Below, one piece after another: positions 47,663-58,987 of a DNA stretch of 64,000 nt; within the stretch, counting starts at the first letter, position 1, and the number at the start of each line of letters is the position of its first letter. Source of the stretch: Anaerolineales bacterium (GTDB lineage Bacteria > Chloroflexota > Anaerolineae > Anaerolineales > JABWBV01); NCBI GenBank assembly GCA_020634875.1, contig JACKAX010000002.1:1-64000 (forward strand). Reading direction: 5' to 3'. Position numbers and translations under genes: made by a program. The notes beneath the pieces were generated by a model. That model searched no databases. It saw nothing but the letters and a program-made list of their open reading frames with translations, and was not told the origin of the DNA.

Positions 47663-48044
47663 GCTAATCCCGTTAATTACGAGAGACCCGATAAAACGAA
47701 CAATGGTAAATCAAGACACATATAGTACAATAGCAGGCTGGCGGGATAAACCTTGCAAATAGAAGCTTGAACACTTCAAATGTTCACCTCATGTTTAAGA
47801 ATCATTTACCTCCCTTAACAACCAAATAAAAAACATCTTGATAAGATCACCCTCTCAACGCGTAAACCCTAACGCAGAGCTTTATTTCTTATCTCTATCA
47901 TTCCGTAATTCACAGGAGGTACTACTCCTTCAAATAGACCTTTACATTCAACGCTCACAAACCACCTACACAGCTGGCTAATTACTATCCCCCGGACCGG
48001 ATGCCAGCCCGTTCCACTCATCCCCCAAAAAAAGGAAGAAACTA

Positions 48045-51000
48045 ATGAAAGGCAAAAAGCTTTTTGCTGCCCTCCTGGCTCTTATTGCAGTTTTTGTTCT
48101 CATTCCAGGCCGCGTTTTTGCTAATAACAGTCCCCAAGCGCTCCCTTTGAGTCAAGATTGGAGCAACACAACCCAAATCGCCGTTAATGACGACTGGTCC
48201 GGTGTCCCCGGCATTGTGGGTTTCCTCGGACAGGATATCACCACGGCCACCGGCACCGATCCCCAGACGCTGTTAGGCGTCAGTGCCCAAGCCAACGATA
48301 TTGATGTTATAGCCAATCAAACCAATACAGCCATCACGAACGGTGGTGTAGCAGAGTTTGAAGCCACATACGGAACAATTGCCCTGCAAGGTTCCGGTAC
48401 GGCAGACGCTCCACACATCATCCTTTACCTGAATACCACAGGCCTGTCCAACATCACGGTCTCATATAACCTCCGCGATATAGACGCCACCACTGATAAT
48501 GCGATTCAACCCGTCGCCCTGCAATATCGCGTTGGGTCGAGCGGCAACTTCACCAACGTCCCTGCGGGCTTTGTTGCTGATGCTACCACTGGCCCCAGCC
48601 TCGCCACCCTCGTCTCCCCCGTCAACGTAGTCCTTCCCACTGAGGTAGATAACCAGCCAGAAGTCCAGGTACGGATCATCACCTCCAACGCCGTCGGAAA
48701 CGATGAATGGGTTGGCGTAGATGATATTTTGGTCAGTGGTTCGCCAGTAGCCCCCCCCACGGAAACTCCCCTCCCAACCGAAACACCTACTGAAACCCCC
48801 ACGTCAGAGGCCACCGCCACCCCCACCGAAATCCCAACCGAAACACCCACCAGCACCCCGACAACGGAACCCCCTACTGCCACACCCACTAACACCCCTC
48901 TTCCTTCTGGGGCCGCGCTCGTCATCAACGAAATTGATTACGACCAACCCGGCACCGATACCGCCGAATTTGTCGAAATCCATAACAATGATGTTGTCAG
49001 CGTGGACTTGAGTGGTTACAACCTCCAGTTCATCAACGGGAGCGGTGGCGGAGCATCCCAATACCAGCTCTTCAACCTGCCCGCCGTAAACCTTGCCCCA
49101 GGCGATTATTTTGTCGTTTGCGCCAACGCCGCCACCGTCCCCAACTGCGATCTCGATGTCACTCCTGACACCGACCTGATCCAAAACGGTGCCCCCGACG
49201 CCGTCGCCCTTCGCTTCGGCACGACCATTGTGGATACCGTCAGTTATGAAGGCAACACCGGCTCATCATACACCGAAACCGACGGGACTGGCCTGCTTGA
49301 TGACCCCGCCTTTGCAGGCGCAAGTATCAATCGCTGTCCCGACGGCACCGATACAAACGTAAACAACGTAGACCTCAGCCTTCACCGCATCACCCCCGGT
49401 GCAGACAACGCCTGTCTGCCCGTTGTCGTCATCAACGAAATTGACTACGATCAACCATCCACCGATGCGGCAGAATTTATCGAAATCCGCAACAACGACC
49501 TGATGAGCCACGATCTGACCGGCTTCACGCTCGAACTGGTCAATGGAAATGCAGGCGGCGCGGCGATTTACCAAACCATCGTTCTCAACAGCATCGTACT
49601 CGCCCCTGGAGATTATTACGTCGTCTGCGCCAACGCGGCTAACACTGCCAACTGCGATCAGGATGTAACCCCCGACACCAACCTCATCCAAAACGGTGCG
49701 CCTGACGCGGTCGGCCTGCGCTACAATAGCTCGCTGATAGACACGGTCAGCTACGAAGGCATCACTGGCGCGCCGTACACCGAAACCGACGGCACAGGCC
49801 TGCAAGATGACGGCGTTAGCGCGACGCAGAGCATCTCCCGCTGTGCGGATGGCGTGGACACCAACGTCAATAACATAGATTTTAGCCTCCGCACCATTAC
49901 CCCCGGCGAGGCTAACAACTGTGTGAGTGACGTCCCCCCGGCAGTCGCCAGCACTACCCCGCTCAACGGTGCAACAAACGCCTCTAATAACACCAACATC
50001 ACCATCAACTTTAGCGAAGATGTCACCGTTTCCGGTGCCTGGTACGATATTACCTGCTCTACCAGCGGCACGCACACCGCTACGGTCAGTGGCGGCCCCC
50101 TCAACTATACGCTCAACCCTGACACAGACTTTGTAAACGGCGATTCTTGTACCGTTACTGTCGTTGCCGCGCAAGTGGCAGACCTCGACGGCACACCGGA
50201 TAACATGAGCGCGAACTACGTCTTCAGTTTCACTACTTTTGATGTCTGTTCCCAAGCTTTCACCCCCATTTATGACATTCAGGGAAGCGGCCCCGCGGCA
50301 GCTATCACTGGCGTGGTGACCACGCAAGGGATCGTCGTTGGAGATAACGAAGGCCCCTCCCCCGCCCTGCGCGGCTTCTACATGCAAGACCTGTCCGGCG
50401 ATGGCAACCTCGCCACCTCCGACGGAATTTTCGTCTTCAACGGCGATAATGACAATGTCAGCGTGGGCGACATCGTTCGCGTCACCGGCACCGCGGGAGA
50501 ATTCCAGGATCAGACCCAAATCAGCAGCGTAACCGCCATTGCTTCCTGCGGCACAGGCTCCATCTCCCCGGTGGATATCATCCTGCCTGTCCCCTCCGCC
50601 ACTTACCTCGAACAGTACGAAGGGATGTTGGTTCGCTTCCCGCAGACCCTATACGTTACCGAACACTTCCAACTCGGACGTTTCGGTCAGGTTGTGCTGT
50701 CCTCCGGCGGACGCCTTCAACAGCCAACCAACGTCACCCTGCCCGGTGCTCCGGCCCTTGCCCTACAAGCGGCGAATGACCTCAACCGGATTATTCTCGA
50801 TGATGATCTGCAAAACCAAAACCCTGACCCGATCCTGTTTGGGCGGGGTGGCTTGCCCCTGAGCGCCAGCAACACCCTACGCGGGGGAGACACCGCGCAG
50901 GGCATTGTCGGCGTGATGACCTATACCTGGTCGGGGAACGCTGCCAGCGGCAATGCCTTCCGCCTGCGCCCAATCAGCGCGCTCGGCGGGGGCATTCCCA

Positions 51001-52916
51001 ACTTCCAACCCGCGAATCCTCGCCCGGCCTCCGTTCCCAACGTAGGTGGCACGGTCAAAGTCGTGGGCATGAACCTCCTCAACTTCTTCAACACATTTGG
51101 CGTGGGTGCCTGTACAAACGGCGTAGGCGGATCTGCCACAGATTGCCGTGGTGCAGACGATGCGGGCGAATTCGCCCGCCAGTGGCCCAAAACCGTTGCA
51201 GCCATCCTCGCCATGGATCCTGATGTCCTCGGCGTAAACGAACTCGAAAACGACGGCTACGGCGCGTCCAGTGCTCTTCAATTCCTGGTTGACCAGCTCA
51301 ATGCGGCTACCGCGCCCGGTACTTATGCCTTCATCAATGTGGATGCCGCCACCGGACAAACGAACGCGATGGGCCTCGACGCTATCAAAGTCGCATTGAT
51401 CTACAAACCTGCCGTCGTGACCCCCGTCGGGCAAACCGCCGCCCTTAACACCACCGCCTTCATCAACGGCGGAGATAGCGGTGCGCGCAACCGGGCTTCC
51501 CTCCTCCAAGCCTTCCAGGAAATCACTTCTGGCGAAGTCTTCCTCGTTAACGTCAACCACCTAAAGAGCAAAGGCTCTGCTTGTGATGATCCCGATGCGG
51601 GCGACGGACAGGGCAACTGTAACCTCGTCCGTGTGAACGCCGTCAATGAACTGCTCGCCTGGTTCGCCACCAACCCCACCGGCACAGGCGACCCCGACAT
51701 TCTGATGGTCGGTGATTACAACTCCTACGCGATGGAAGACCCAATCACCACACTTCAGAGCGGCGGCTTCACCAATCTGGTTTCCTCCTTCCTCGGCCCG
51801 GATGCTTATTCCTACGTTTTCGATGGGCAATGGGGTTACCTGGATCAGGCGCTGGCATCAGCTTCGATAGTGTCTCAAATCGCGGGTGTGGCCGATTATC
51901 ACATTAACTCCGACGAACCCTCCGTGTTGGATTACAACGACGACTTCAAAAGCGCTGGACAATTGATCAGCCTCTATGCCGCCGATCAATTCCGTGTTTC
52001 CGATCACGACCCCGTTGTCATCGGATTGAGCTTGAGCGTGCCCACTCCAACTCCCACCCCAACCAACACGCCTACCAATACGCCCACGGAAACGCCTACC
52101 CCAACCAACACCCCAACCCCAACGAACACACCAACGGAGACACCTACCCCGACAAATACGCCCACAGAAACCCCGACTCCGACGAGCACCCCAACGGATA
52201 CCCCCACCCCAACCAACACGCCAACGGAGACCCCTTCTCCCACCAATACGCCTACCAACACCCCAACAAATACCCCACCTCCCAATATTGCCCCCACCAT
52301 TGAAGTAGCTACGGGTGGCGTTTGTAGTATCAGTGGTGGCACGATGAACCTCACCATTGGCGATGCCAACAGCGATCCGTTGACTTTAAGTGGGAGTTCA
52401 TCGAATACGAGTGTAGTTCCGAACAGCAACATCGTGTTTGGTGGTTCGGGTACAAACCGGACGGTCACCATTACAGCAGTGCCATCTGTTATCGTCCGTA
52501 CGACGGTCATCACCATCACCGTCAGTGATGGCGATGCAAGTGCAACTGTCACCATCACCGTCACGGTCGGAACCAATGGCAACAATGCGGGGCTCAATGG
52601 CACCAATGGCGCAGACCTGATGTTAGGCCTGGGTGGCAACGACTCGCTTCGCGGTTTAGATGGCAATGACCTTCTCTGCGGCGGGAGTGGTTCGGACACA
52701 CTCACTGGTGGCAATCAGGATGACACGTTAGACGGCGATTTAGGTAATGATAATCTCCAAGGCGGTGCCGGAAATGACTACATGACCGGTGGGAGTGGCA
52801 ACGATAAACTCACCGGCGGTACCGGCGCAGACTTCTTCAGTGGAGGACCTGGTACAGACAAAGCCCTTGACTTCAATGCCGGTCAAGGGGATACCCAAGA
52901 CGGAACGATTCCGTAA
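48045..52916 (+). CDS. Giant modular extracellular nuclease, ExeM/NucH type, with C-terminal RTX repeats
   Basis: 1623 residues. Signal peptide to about residue 27; N-terminal beta domain (about 30-240); Thr-Pro-rich linker (240-290); two lamin-tail domains (about 295-455 and 460-625, both [10 protein letters not shown]); an Ig-like domain (about 631-732, [14 protein letters not shown]); OB region (734-1000); nuclease domain (about 1001-1328) with [43 protein letters not shown] and VSDHDPVVI; a second Thr-Pro linker (1332-1412); an Ig-like domain; and about eight RTX nonapeptides (1525-1610, [17 protein letters not shown]). RTX repeats fold on calcium outside the cell. AGGAAG lies 9 bases upstream. 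The nuclease core is closely similar to that of the 1723 protein. Confidence 0.93.
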   Translation: MKGKKLFAALLALIAVFVLIPGRVFANNSPQALPLSQDWSNTTQIAVNDDWSGVPGIVGFLGQDITTATGTDPQTLLGVSAQANDIDVIANQTNTAITNGGVAEFEATYGTIALQGSGTADAPHIILYLNTTGLSNITVSYNLRDIDATTDNAIQPVALQYRVGSSGNFTNVPAGFVADATTGPSLATLVSPVNVVLPTEVDNQPEVQVRIITSNAVGNDEWVGVDDILVSGSPVAPPTETPLPTETPTETPTSEATATPTEIPTETPTSTPTTEPPTATPTNTPLPSGAALVINEIDYDQPGTDTAEFVEIHNNDVVSVDLSGYNLQFINGSGGGASQYQLFNLPAVNLAPGDYFVVCANAATVPNCDLDVTPDTDLIQNGAPDAVALRFGTTIVDTVSYEGNTGSSYTETDGTGLLDDPAFAGASINRCPDGTDTNVNNVDLSLHRITPGADNACLPVVVINEIDYDQPSTDAAEFIEIRNNDLMSHDLTGFTLELVNGNAGGAAIYQTIVLNSIVLAPGDYYVVCANAANTANCDQDVTPDTNLIQNGAPDAVGLRYNSSLIDTVSYEGITGAPYTETDGTGLQDDGVSATQSISRCADGVDTNVNNIDFSLRTITPGEANNCVSDVPPAVASTTPLNGATNASNNTNITINFSEDVTVSGAWYDITCSTSGTHTATVSGGPLNYTLNPDTDFVNGDSCTVTVVAAQVADLDGTPDNMSANYVFSFTTFDVCSQAFTPIYDIQGSGPAAAITGVVTTQGIVVGDNEGPSPALRGFYMQDLSGDGNLATSDGIFVFNGDNDNVSVGDIVRVTGTAGEFQDQTQISSVTAIASCGTGSISPVDIILPVPSATYLEQYEGMLVRFPQTLYVTEHFQLGRFGQVVLSSGGRLQQPTNVTLPGAPALALQAANDLNRIILDDDLQNQNPDPILFGRGGLPLSASNTLRGGDTAQGIVGVMTYTWSGNAASGNAFRLRPISALGGGIPNFQPANPRPASVPNVGGTVKVVGMNLLNFFNTFGVGACTNGVGGSATDCRGADDAGEFARQWPKTVAAILAMDPDVLGVNELENDGYGASSALQFLVDQLNAATAPGTYAFINVDAATGQTNAMGLDAIKVALIYKPAVVTPVGQTAALNTTAFINGGDSGARNRASLLQAFQEITSGEVFLVNVNHLKSKGSACDDPDAGDGQGNCNLVRVNAVNELLAWFATNPTGTGDPDILMVGDYNSYAMEDPITTLQSGGFTNLVSSFLGPDAYSYVFDGQWGYLDQALASASIVSQIAGVADYHINSDEPSVLDYNDDFKSAGQLISLYAADQFRVSDHDPVVIGLSLSVPTPTPTPTNTPTNTPTETPTPTNTPTPTNTPTETPTPTNTPTETPTPTSTPTDTPTPTNTPTETPSPTNTPTNTPTNTPPPNIAPTIEVATGGVCSISGGTMNLTIGDANSDPLTLSGSSSNTSVVPNSNIVFGGSGTNRTVTITAVPSVIVRTTVITITVSDGDASATVTITVTVGTNGNNAGLNGTNGADLMLGLGGNDSLRGLDGNDLLCGGSGSDTLTGGNQDDTLDGDLGNDNLQGGAGNDYMTGGSGNDKLTGGTGADFFSGGPGTDKALDFNAGQGDTQDGTIP

Positions 52917-52932
52917 CGCTCCCTTTTCACTC

Positions 52933-52967
52933 AAAAACGGGCGTGCCGATGGCACGCCCGTTTTTTT
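52933..52967 (+). terminator. Intrinsic terminator of the 48045 nuclease
   Basis: AAAAACGGGCGTGCC (52933-52947) and GGCACGCCCGTTTTT (52951-52965), 3-base loop, then T-run. Seventeen bases after the stop. Confidence 0.9.
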
Positions 52968-53047
52968 ATCCTGGTCAATGATAAAATCTCCTTCAACCAT
53001 TCTGTGTTTATCCCCATTCATCCGCATTCCCCTTCAGGAGATTTTCC

Positions 53048-54283
53048 ATGCCTCACGCTGTCATCGTAGATGCCGTCCGCACACCGATTGGTGCGCTAGG
53101 CGGCGCTCTCGCAAAAGTTCGCCCCGATGATCTCGGCGCGCTCGTTTTACGCGCGCTCCTTGAACGCACCGGCCTTGACCCCGCCCTTGTTGAGGAGGTT
53201 TACATGGGCTGCGCTAATCAGGCCGGAGAAGATAATCGAAACGTCGCCCGCATGTGCGCCCTGCTCGCGGGCTTCCCTGTTACTACTCCCGCCGTCACGT
53301 ATAATCGTTTATGTGCGTCGGGGCTACACGCGGTCGTACAGGCTGCCCGCGCTATTCAAGTGGGTGATGGGGATGTGTACATTGGTGGGGGATTGGAAAG
53401 CATGTCCCGCGCCCCTTACTCTGTCCCGAAAGCAGAAAGCGGCTACCCCTTCGGCAACTTGACCGCGTGGGACACGGCCCTTGGCTGGCGCTACCCCAAC
53501 GAACAACTCAAAGAGATGTATGGCAACGATTCGATGGGTGAAACCGCCGAAAACATTTGGGATCAGATGCTCGCTGCTGGCAGCCCAATCTCCCGCGAGG
53601 AACAGGACCGTTTCTCCCTCCAATCTCACCAGCGCGCCCTCGCGGCGATTGACTCCGGCAAATTCAAAGATGAAATCATCCCTGTTTCTATCCCCCAACG
53701 GAAAGGCGATCCAATCCTCGTGGACACCGACGAACGCCCGCGGCGCGACACTTCCCTCGAATCCCTCGCCCGCCTCCGCCCCGCCTTCCGAAAAAACGGC
53801 ACCGTCACCGCTGGAAACGCTTCCGGTCTCAACGATGGGGCTGCCGCTGTCCTGCTCATGTCCGAAGAAAAGGCTAAGGCTTTGGGCATGAAACCGCTCG
53901 CCCGCGTGGTTGCCTCTGCCGCAGCGGGTGTGGATCCCCGCACAATGGGATTCGGTCCCGTTCCGGCCACACGCAAAGCCCTCGCCCGCGCGGGGTTAAC
54001 CATCGCCGACATCCGCCTCGCCGAACTCAATGAAGCGTTCGCCGTACAAGCCCTTGCCGTTCTCCAAGAGCTTGGCCTGTCCGAAAACATTACGAATGTC
54101 AACGGCGGCGCAATTGCCCTCGGACACCCACTTGGCATGTCTGGGGCGCGGATCCTTGGCACCCTACTCCACGAAATGAAACGCCGCGCCTCCACCGAAC
54201 CCCGCCCCTACTACGGCCTCGCGACCCTTTGCGTCGGCGTCGGCCAAGGGGAGGCGATGATTGTGGAGTGGATCGGAGACTAA
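53048..54283 (+). CDS. Acetyl-CoA acetyltransferase (thiolase family)
   Basis: 411 residues. [20 protein letters not shown] is the thiolase N-terminus; nucleophilic Cys in [18 protein letters not shown] (near residue 91), [41 protein letters not shown] and [12 protein letters not shown] give the catalytic His and second Cys. Thiolases either split or form acetoacetyl-CoA or beta-ketoadipyl-CoA; the [15 protein letters not shown] segment also fits PcaF-like members. With the CoA-transferase at 13775 and SDR at 12787 a role in 3-hydroxybutyrate breakdown is reasonable. AGGAG lies 8 bases before the ATG. Confidence 0.93.
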   Translation: MPHAVIVDAVRTPIGALGGALAKVRPDDLGALVLRALLERTGLDPALVEEVYMGCANQAGEDNRNVARMCALLAGFPVTTPAVTYNRLCASGLHAVVQAARAIQVGDGDVYIGGGLESMSRAPYSVPKAESGYPFGNLTAWDTALGWRYPNEQLKEMYGNDSMGETAENIWDQMLAAGSPISREEQDRFSLQSHQRALAAIDSGKFKDEIIPVSIPQRKGDPILVDTDERPRRDTSLESLARLRPAFRKNGTVTAGNASGLNDGAAAVLLMSEEKAKALGMKPLARVVASAAAGVDPRTMGFGPVPATRKALARAGLTIADIRLAELNEAFAVQALAVLQELGLSENITNVNGGAIALGHPLGMSGARILGTLLHEMKRRASTEPRPYYGLATLCVGVGQGEAMIVEWIGD

Positions 54284-54300
54284 TCAATAAATGATAAAAA

Positions 54301-54338
54301 AAGAGCGGTGATAATCCTATCACCGCTCTTTTTTTTTA
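54301..54338. terminator. Bidirectional terminator between thiolase and sugar-isomerase genes
   Basis: AAGAGCGGTGATA (54301-54313) and TATCACCGCTCTT (54318-54330), with A-run on the left and nine T on the right, serving the two convergent genes. Confidence 0.9.
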
Positions 54339-54349
54339 TCACCTAAATA

Positions 54350-55414
54350 TCATTTCTCTGTATCCGCCATCTCTGCTTTGAACGCTTCCAGCGCAGGGAT
54401 CGGGGTTGGGTCAATGCCGTAAGCAATAGCGAGGTAGTAGGCCATGTAGTCGCCAAAAAGCAGGGTCGTCCACTGTTGGGCGAGGCGAGTTTCGCCTCGG
54501 GCGATGAAGAAATCGGTGCTGACGCCTTCGAGCATGAATGCCTTTTTTGTCAGTTCCCCGCGCAAGGTGTTGCGTGGGTGGTAGGAGGGGGCGATCAAGA
54601 ACATGGCGATCATGTTGCCGAATACCCCTTCTGGTTGCACCAACCCCGCGAGGGAGTTATGGTCCGCTTCAGGCAGGAATTCAAACTGTCCCCAAGCTTT
54701 TGCCAACTCGCTCACCTGGCCCTTCCATCGCCGCGCGACCGGGACAAGTATCTCCGAGCCAAACACAGACACCCACCGCCCCATCAACTGTCCTGCCTGG
54801 CGTTTGGCCGCGTTTTGCATGGTAGGGATTTCGATCTTCCACTGCGCTTGCGCGACTCGCATGGCTGCGAGGGCGTCATCCAATTCCGCGCGGGGGTCGG
54901 GGATCAGGCCGAGGCGGGTAAAGGCGGCGAGGAGGAGGCCAAAGGAGTAGCCCACAGCGGCGCGGGGCTGCCCCTTATGGGTGAAGGTGAACATGGGAGT
55001 GTTCGTTTCGGCGGCACGTTTTGCCAGTTTCCCCCCGGTGGCAACAACGAGGATGGTACATTTCCGTTCGAGAGCCTGTTCAAAGGCAGAAAGCGTTTCT
55101 TCGGTGTTACCGGAATGGGAGGAGGCGATGACGAGGGTATCCGGGCCGGTCGCCCACGCGGGGAGGGTGTAATCGCGCTGGACGATGACCGGAACCGGGC
55201 AGAGGGGTTCGATGTACGCGGTCAACAAATCTGCCCCAATTGCGGAACCACCCATCCCGGCGATCACTACACGAGAGATTTGGGCGGGGGTGGGAAGGGG
55301 TTGGGTTTGACCGAGTTCCCAGGCAGCCGCGAGTTGATCGGCTAGGCCGTTGATTTCCGCAAGCATGTTTTGGGGATCAAGGGGAGGGTAAATCGTGAGG
55401 TCATCGAGGTTCAT
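54350..55414 (-). CDS. Bifunctional phosphoglucose/phosphomannose isomerase
   Basis: 354 residues with two SIS subdomains. VVIAGMGGSAIGADLLTAYI and LVIASSHSGNTEETLSAFEQ (sugar-phosphate binding, near residues 95-115) are diagnostic, as is PRAAVGYSFGLLLAAFTRLG. The family interconverts glucose 6-phosphate, fructose 6-phosphate and mannose 6-phosphate; it replaces classical PGI in many archaea and deep-branching bacteria. EADHNSLAGLVQPEG near 240 carries the catalytic Glu/His region. The start overlaps the stop of rsmI by 4 bases (ATGA), so both are on one leftward message. Confidence 0.9.
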   Translation of the reverse strand: MNLDDLTIYPPLDPQNMLAEINGLADQLAAAWELGQTQPLPTPAQISRVVIAGMGGSAIGADLLTAYIEPLCPVPVIVQRDYTLPAWATGPDTLVIASSHSGNTEETLSAFEQALERKCTILVVATGGKLAKRAAETNTPMFTFTHKGQPRAAVGYSFGLLLAAFTRLGLIPDPRAELDDALAAMRVAQAQWKIEIPTMQNAAKRQAGQLMGRWVSVFGSEILVPVARRWKGQVSELAKAWGQFEFLPEADHNSLAGLVQPEGVFGNMIAMFLIAPSYHPRNTLRGELTKKAFMLEGVSTDFFIARGETRLAQQWTTLLFGDYMAYYLAIAYGIDPTPIPALEAFKAEMADTEK

Positions 55415-56241
55415 TGAGATTTCTCCATTTCTAATAGCAAACTATACACTTCTTTTTTACTCCATCCAGCATCCTTAGCAAGTTCTTTAGCGAGATAGCT
55501 GGGGGAATCCCCCGCGTCGAGACGGTTGCGGAGTTCGGCCCGGAGGCGGCTTTCGGACCAGCGACCTTCTTCGGGCGGGGCACCTGCGACAACCAGAGTG
55601 AGTTCCCCGCGCTGAGGTTGGGCAGAGAAGTGAGCAAGGGCAGCACTAATCGGGCCACGGTAGATTTCCTCGAACATTTTGGTTAACTCACGAGCGACAG
55701 CGATTTTCCGGTCGCCAAGGAGGGTCTGAAGATCGGTGAGGGCTTCGAGGAGGCGGTGGGGAGTTTCGAGGAAAACTAATGTGTAAGGCAAAATAACAAT
55801 CTGTGCGATAAAGGTTTGGCGCTCGCTTTGTTTGCGGGGGAGGTAGCCTAGATAGAGAAAGGCATCGGTGGGGAGGCCGGAGACGGAAAGGGCGGCGATG
55901 GGGGCACTGGGGCCGGGGATGGGAGTGACAGTATGTCCGGCGGCGAGGGCTGCGTTAACAAGTTCGTACCCCGGATCGTTGATGGTGGGCGTGCCTGCAT
56001 CGGAGATGAGGGCAACATCGTGATTTTGGAGGGCGTCGAGGATGGGTTCCAGTTTCAGCCCTTTGTTATGGTCGTGGTAGCTCGTCAGACGTGTGGAAAT
56101 CCCAAAATGGGACAACAGTTTGCCGGAGTGACGCGTGTCTTCTGCGGCGATGAGGGGCACTTCGCGCAGGGTTCGCAAGGCACGGGGACTGATGTCCTCC
56201 AGGTTGCCAATGGGGGTGGCGACGAGGTATAAGGTGGACAT
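55411..56241 (-). CDS. rsmI: 16S rRNA (cytidine1402-2'-O)-methyltransferase
   Basis: 276 residues, normal RsmI length. LYLVATPIGNLEDISPRALR, IAAEDTRHSGKLLSHFGIST, LISDAGTPTINDPGYELVNA, PIPGPSAPIAALSVSGLPTD, LVFLETPHRLLEALTDLQTL and ELTKMFEEIYRG are the successive tetrapyrrole-methylase-fold motifs of RsmI. It methylates the ribose of C1402 in the ribosomal P site. The C-terminal small domain (KELAKDAGWSKKEVYSLLLE) is present. Confidence 0.95.
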   Translation of the reverse strand: MSTLYLVATPIGNLEDISPRALRTLREVPLIAAEDTRHSGKLLSHFGISTRLTSYHDHNKGLKLEPILDALQNHDVALISDAGTPTINDPGYELVNAALAAGHTVTPIPGPSAPIAALSVSGLPTDAFLYLGYLPRKQSERQTFIAQIVILPYTLVFLETPHRLLEALTDLQTLLGDRKIAVARELTKMFEEIYRGPISAALAHFSAQPQRGELTLVVAGAPPEEGRWSESRLRAELRNRLDAGDSPSYLAKELAKDAGWSKKEVYSLLLEMEKSQ

Positions 56242-56284
56242 GAGAAGAGGTGAAAAGGAGAGGGGAGAAAGGAGTTCCTTTTGT

Positions 56285-56337
56285 TCCCACGAGTTCCTAA
56301 GAGCGAGGGGGAGGGGAACTCATAGGAACTCGTGGAA
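56285..56337. repeat. Palindromic repeat, CACGAGTTCCTA family
   Basis: TCCCACGAGTTCCTA (56285-56299) against TAGGAACTCGTGGAA (56323-56337), 14 of 15 paired. Fills the gap between rsmI and the lipoprotein gene. Confidence 0.75.
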
Positions 56338-56349
56338 AATTAGGGGAAT

Positions 56350-57495
56350 TTAATGCCAGGTGAGGAGGCTGAGGCTGAGGAGGGCGCTGGAGGCATCGAA
56401 GCCATCAATACGAAGCCAGCCGTAGTTACCTTGCTCAGTGCGGAAACAAAGATAAGTACCCGCGGCAAGGTTTTCGACAGTGAGAGAGCCACTGCTAATA
56501 TTCGCCGCGCGGCAATTGTCAAAAGTAGGAGCTTGCGAACCATAGACACTAAAGCCTGCACTGCCTAGCGTACTCAAGGGATGTGTACCACTCTGATCGG
56601 CGGTGTAGGATACATCATTGCCAGAACCGCCATTGGTGACACCGGTGTCGAGGTCAATATACCCATCGGGCTGGAAGGCGATGGAGCTATTGACGATTAC
56701 GACGGGGGTCGCGCCAGACGTAGGCGTAGGGGTGACGGTCGCGGTTCCGTTCGGGGTGGGAGTGATGGTAGCACTCCCGTCAGGGGTTGGGGTAATGGTC
56801 GCGGTGCCTTCCCCACCTGGAACAACGATTCGCACCCAGAAAAAAGAGTTGCCCTCTGGCCCAATGCCAAAGAGCACGCCAGAGGGGTTCCGTAGCATCC
56901 AGTTACCTTGATAAGTGCCGGAAGAGGCAGGGGCGGTGAGGTTCACGGAAAGGTCTACCACCTGTCCGGGAGCGACATCAGCGTTGAGGGGAACGACATC
57001 AGGGCCGTTCATTTTTTCACCAGAAAAGAAGACGAGGGCATACCCGGTGGTCCAGGTACAAGAACCGGCATTGATTAGCCGCCATGTTTTGACAAAGGAG
57101 GCTCCAGAAGCAAATTGGGTATCGTCGGGAATAGTGACATCTATGGGGAGACCGGCATCCGCGCGATCACAGGCAGAGGCAGAAGTCGTGGGCAAGGGTG
57201 TGAAAGTGGAGGCGACTGCGGTGGGTGGTGCTCCGGTATCGGTGGCCGCGGGAGGTGGGGTGGGGGAAGGCAAGCCGCTATCGGTGGCGGCAGTGGTTGG
57301 GGCAGCTTGCGTTTCGAGTTCAGCAGAAACTTCAGTAATACGGGCAACGACGGTTTCATAAGCCTGGGTCTGATTCAGACCAGGGGTGGGGGTTTCGGAG
57401 TTAGATTTGCAAGCAGACAGAACAAGAAACAAAGAAACAGAGAAGGTAAGAACGAACCAGAGAGAACGGGAACGAATAGCAGGGAGTGTTTTCAT
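56350..57495 (-). CDS. Lipoprotein with NBR1-type Ig-like domain
   Basis: 381 residues from ATG 57495 (MKTLPAIRSRSLWFVLTFSV), chosen because it overlaps the upstream stop as ATGA; the frame is open further but that part is the glycosyltransferase in another frame. Lipobox LSACKSN. Thr/Pro/Ala linker, then the Ig-like domain known from NBR1 (about 140-255): FVKTWRLINAGSCTWTTGYA, PLNADVAPGQVVDLSVNLTA, GTYQGNWMLRNPSGVLFGIG. A second Thr-Pro linker and a C-terminal beta domain (DLDTGVTNGGSGNDVSY ... GTYLCFRTEQGNYGWLRIDG) follow. Surface role; binding partner unknown. Confidence 0.85.
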   Translation of the reverse strand: MKTLPAIRSRSLWFVLTFSVSLFLVLSACKSNSETPTPGLNQTQAYETVVARITEVSAELETQAAPTTAATDSGLPSPTPPPAATDTGAPPTAVASTFTPLPTTSASACDRADAGLPIDVTIPDDTQFASGASFVKTWRLINAGSCTWTTGYALVFFSGEKMNGPDVVPLNADVAPGQVVDLSVNLTAPASSGTYQGNWMLRNPSGVLFGIGPEGNSFFWVRIVVPGGEGTATITPTPDGSATITPTPNGTATVTPTPTSGATPVVIVNSSIAFQPDGYIDLDTGVTNGGSGNDVSYTADQSGTHPLSTLGSAGFSVYGSQAPTFDNCRAANISSGSLTVENLAAGTYLCFRTEQGNYGWLRIDGFDASSALLSLSLLTWH

Positions 57496-58643
57496 TTTTG
57501 TACCAACTTGAGGATGGCCTGGGCAGCGTGCGCGGCGGCATCGGGGCGGCCTAATGCACGTGCATTGGCGGCGTAAGTTTGGAGCATGGTGGAGTGGTTG
57601 ACCAGCGCAGCAATACTGTTGACGACAGCCTGTGCGGTAAAGGCGGCCATGCCGGCCTGTTTTTCCTGTAACCATTCGGGGATGCCTTCTTCCTGGCCAG
57701 GGAGGAACTGGCTGATGAGAATAGGCAAACCCACCGCGAGGGCTTCGGCAATCGTGAGCGCACCCGCTTTGGTGATAAGAACATCCGAGGCACGCATAAA
57801 GGCGCTAATTTGGGTGGAAAAGCCGAAAATTTTGATATGCGAGCCAAAGCCGCTGGCGTCCATTTTTTCTTTGAGCGGGGCATTTTTCCCGCAAACCACG
57901 ATTTGCTGGAGGCGAGGGCCAAATTCCTGATCCAGCGCCTTGGCATTACGATGGACGTTCATGTGCCCCTCGGCCCCGTGCATGATCAAGACGGTCGGTT
58001 TGGTGAGATCGAGGTGAAGTTCTTTGCGAAGGTCACGTTTTTCAGCAGAGGAGGCAGGGAAGAATTTACTAGAAACGGGCAGACCGGTTTCGAGAATCAC
58101 TTGGGCAGGCTGGCCCATACGAATTAAGGCGTCACGGGCCATTGCGGAGGGCGCTAACACCAGTTGGGCAGGTTTGTGCGCCCAAGCTTTGTGGATTTTG
58201 ACTGGGTCGGTAACTACGCTAACGAAGGGAATGTCCGGGTATTCTTTGTGAAGCAGGCGAGTGATAGGGCGATGAATAATCGAGTTTGTGGAAATGACGA
58301 CTTTTGGGCATGGGCCGCTTTTTAGCGTAGCCGACAGGTTTTTATGTTTCATACCGTAAAGCATTCGATCCCCGGCGTGGAGAGCTACTTGATTATTCAT
58401 AGAGTAAAAGAAGACGCGCCACAAAGGTTGATAACGACGGATCATCAATGAATAGGCATAATCTACGGTCAGGCGCGAGTTGGGGCGGCTGTAAAGGGCA
58501 TCTACCACTTCAATCTGGTAGCTGTCGTCCGTTTGGCGGGTGATCTCTTCGGCAATCGCCATTGCAGGACTCCAATGACCGCCTCCGGTTTTGGTGGCAA
58601 AGATGACGATACGGGGTTTGGATTCGGGACTCGGTTGAGGCAT
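57492..58643 (-). CDS. MGDG synthase-like GT28 glycosyltransferase
   Basis: 383 residues, GT-B fold. The N-terminal TKTGGGHWSPAMAIAEEI holds the GGGH membrane/acceptor motif; SVVTDPVKIHKAWAHKPAQL is typical of monogalactosyl-/diglucosyl-diacylglycerol synthases; the C-terminal half has VLIMHGAEGHMNVHRNAKAL, SDVLITKAGALTIAEALAVG and LPGQEEGIPEWLQE for UDP-sugar binding. It likely puts a hexose on diacylglycerol at the inner membrane face. Co-transcribed with the following lipoprotein by a 4-base overlap. Confidence 0.88.
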   Translation of the reverse strand: MPQPSPESKPRIVIFATKTGGGHWSPAMAIAEEITRQTDDSYQIEVVDALYSRPNSRLTVDYAYSLMIRRYQPLWRVFFYSMNNQVALHAGDRMLYGMKHKNLSATLKSGPCPKVVISTNSIIHRPITRLLHKEYPDIPFVSVVTDPVKIHKAWAHKPAQLVLAPSAMARDALIRMGQPAQVILETGLPVSSKFFPASSAEKRDLRKELHLDLTKPTVLIMHGAEGHMNVHRNAKALDQEFGPRLQQIVVCGKNAPLKEKMDASGFGSHIKIFGFSTQISAFMRASDVLITKAGALTIAEALAVGLPILISQFLPGQEEGIPEWLQEKQAGMAAFTAQAVVNSIAALVNHSTMLQTYAANARALGRPDAAAHAAQAILKLVQK

Positions 58644-58674
58644 GGGGAAAGGAAGGCTTCGTAAGATGCTGTTG

Positions 58675-58884
58675 TTAAGAAGTCGGATTTGCGGGAGGAT
58701 GTTGAGGCAGCACAGTTTTCACCCGACGGGCTAATTCCCGGCGGGTCAGCATCACCTGGCGCCCACAGGTGAGACATTCGAGTTTCACATCCGCCCCCAA
58801 ACGCAAGACACGCCAGTCATACCCACCGCAGGGATGGGGTTTGCGTAACCGAACGTGATCTTCAAGTTGGAGGTCGGGAAGCAT
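58675..58884 (-). CDS. DUF951 domain protein
   Basis: 69 residues. [40 protein letters not shown]: the KPHPCG...C..CGR pattern is DUF951, a small probable zinc-ribbon/OB-like protein of unknown role common in Firmicutes and Chloroflexota. Length is normal. It lies upstream of the glycosyltransferase in the same direction. Confidence 0.9.
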   Translation of the reverse strand: MLPDLQLEDHVRLRKPHPCGGYDWRVLRLGADVKLECLTCGRQVMLTRRELARRVKTVLPQHPPANPTS

Positions 58885-58987
58885 GAATAATTCAGATGAA
58901 CCGCAAGCATATTTGAGGAGTAAATATCCTGAATAGAGGCCACCAGGGGCCAGGGTCGGGATTATAACACGCGGTATAATCGCGGCG

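Noticed and set aside
48780..48900. Thr-Pro-rich coding stretches as DNA-level minisatellites
   Set aside because: The repeats here and at 52038-52280 are in frame, conserved at the protein level as linkers and typical of Chloroflexota secreted proteins.
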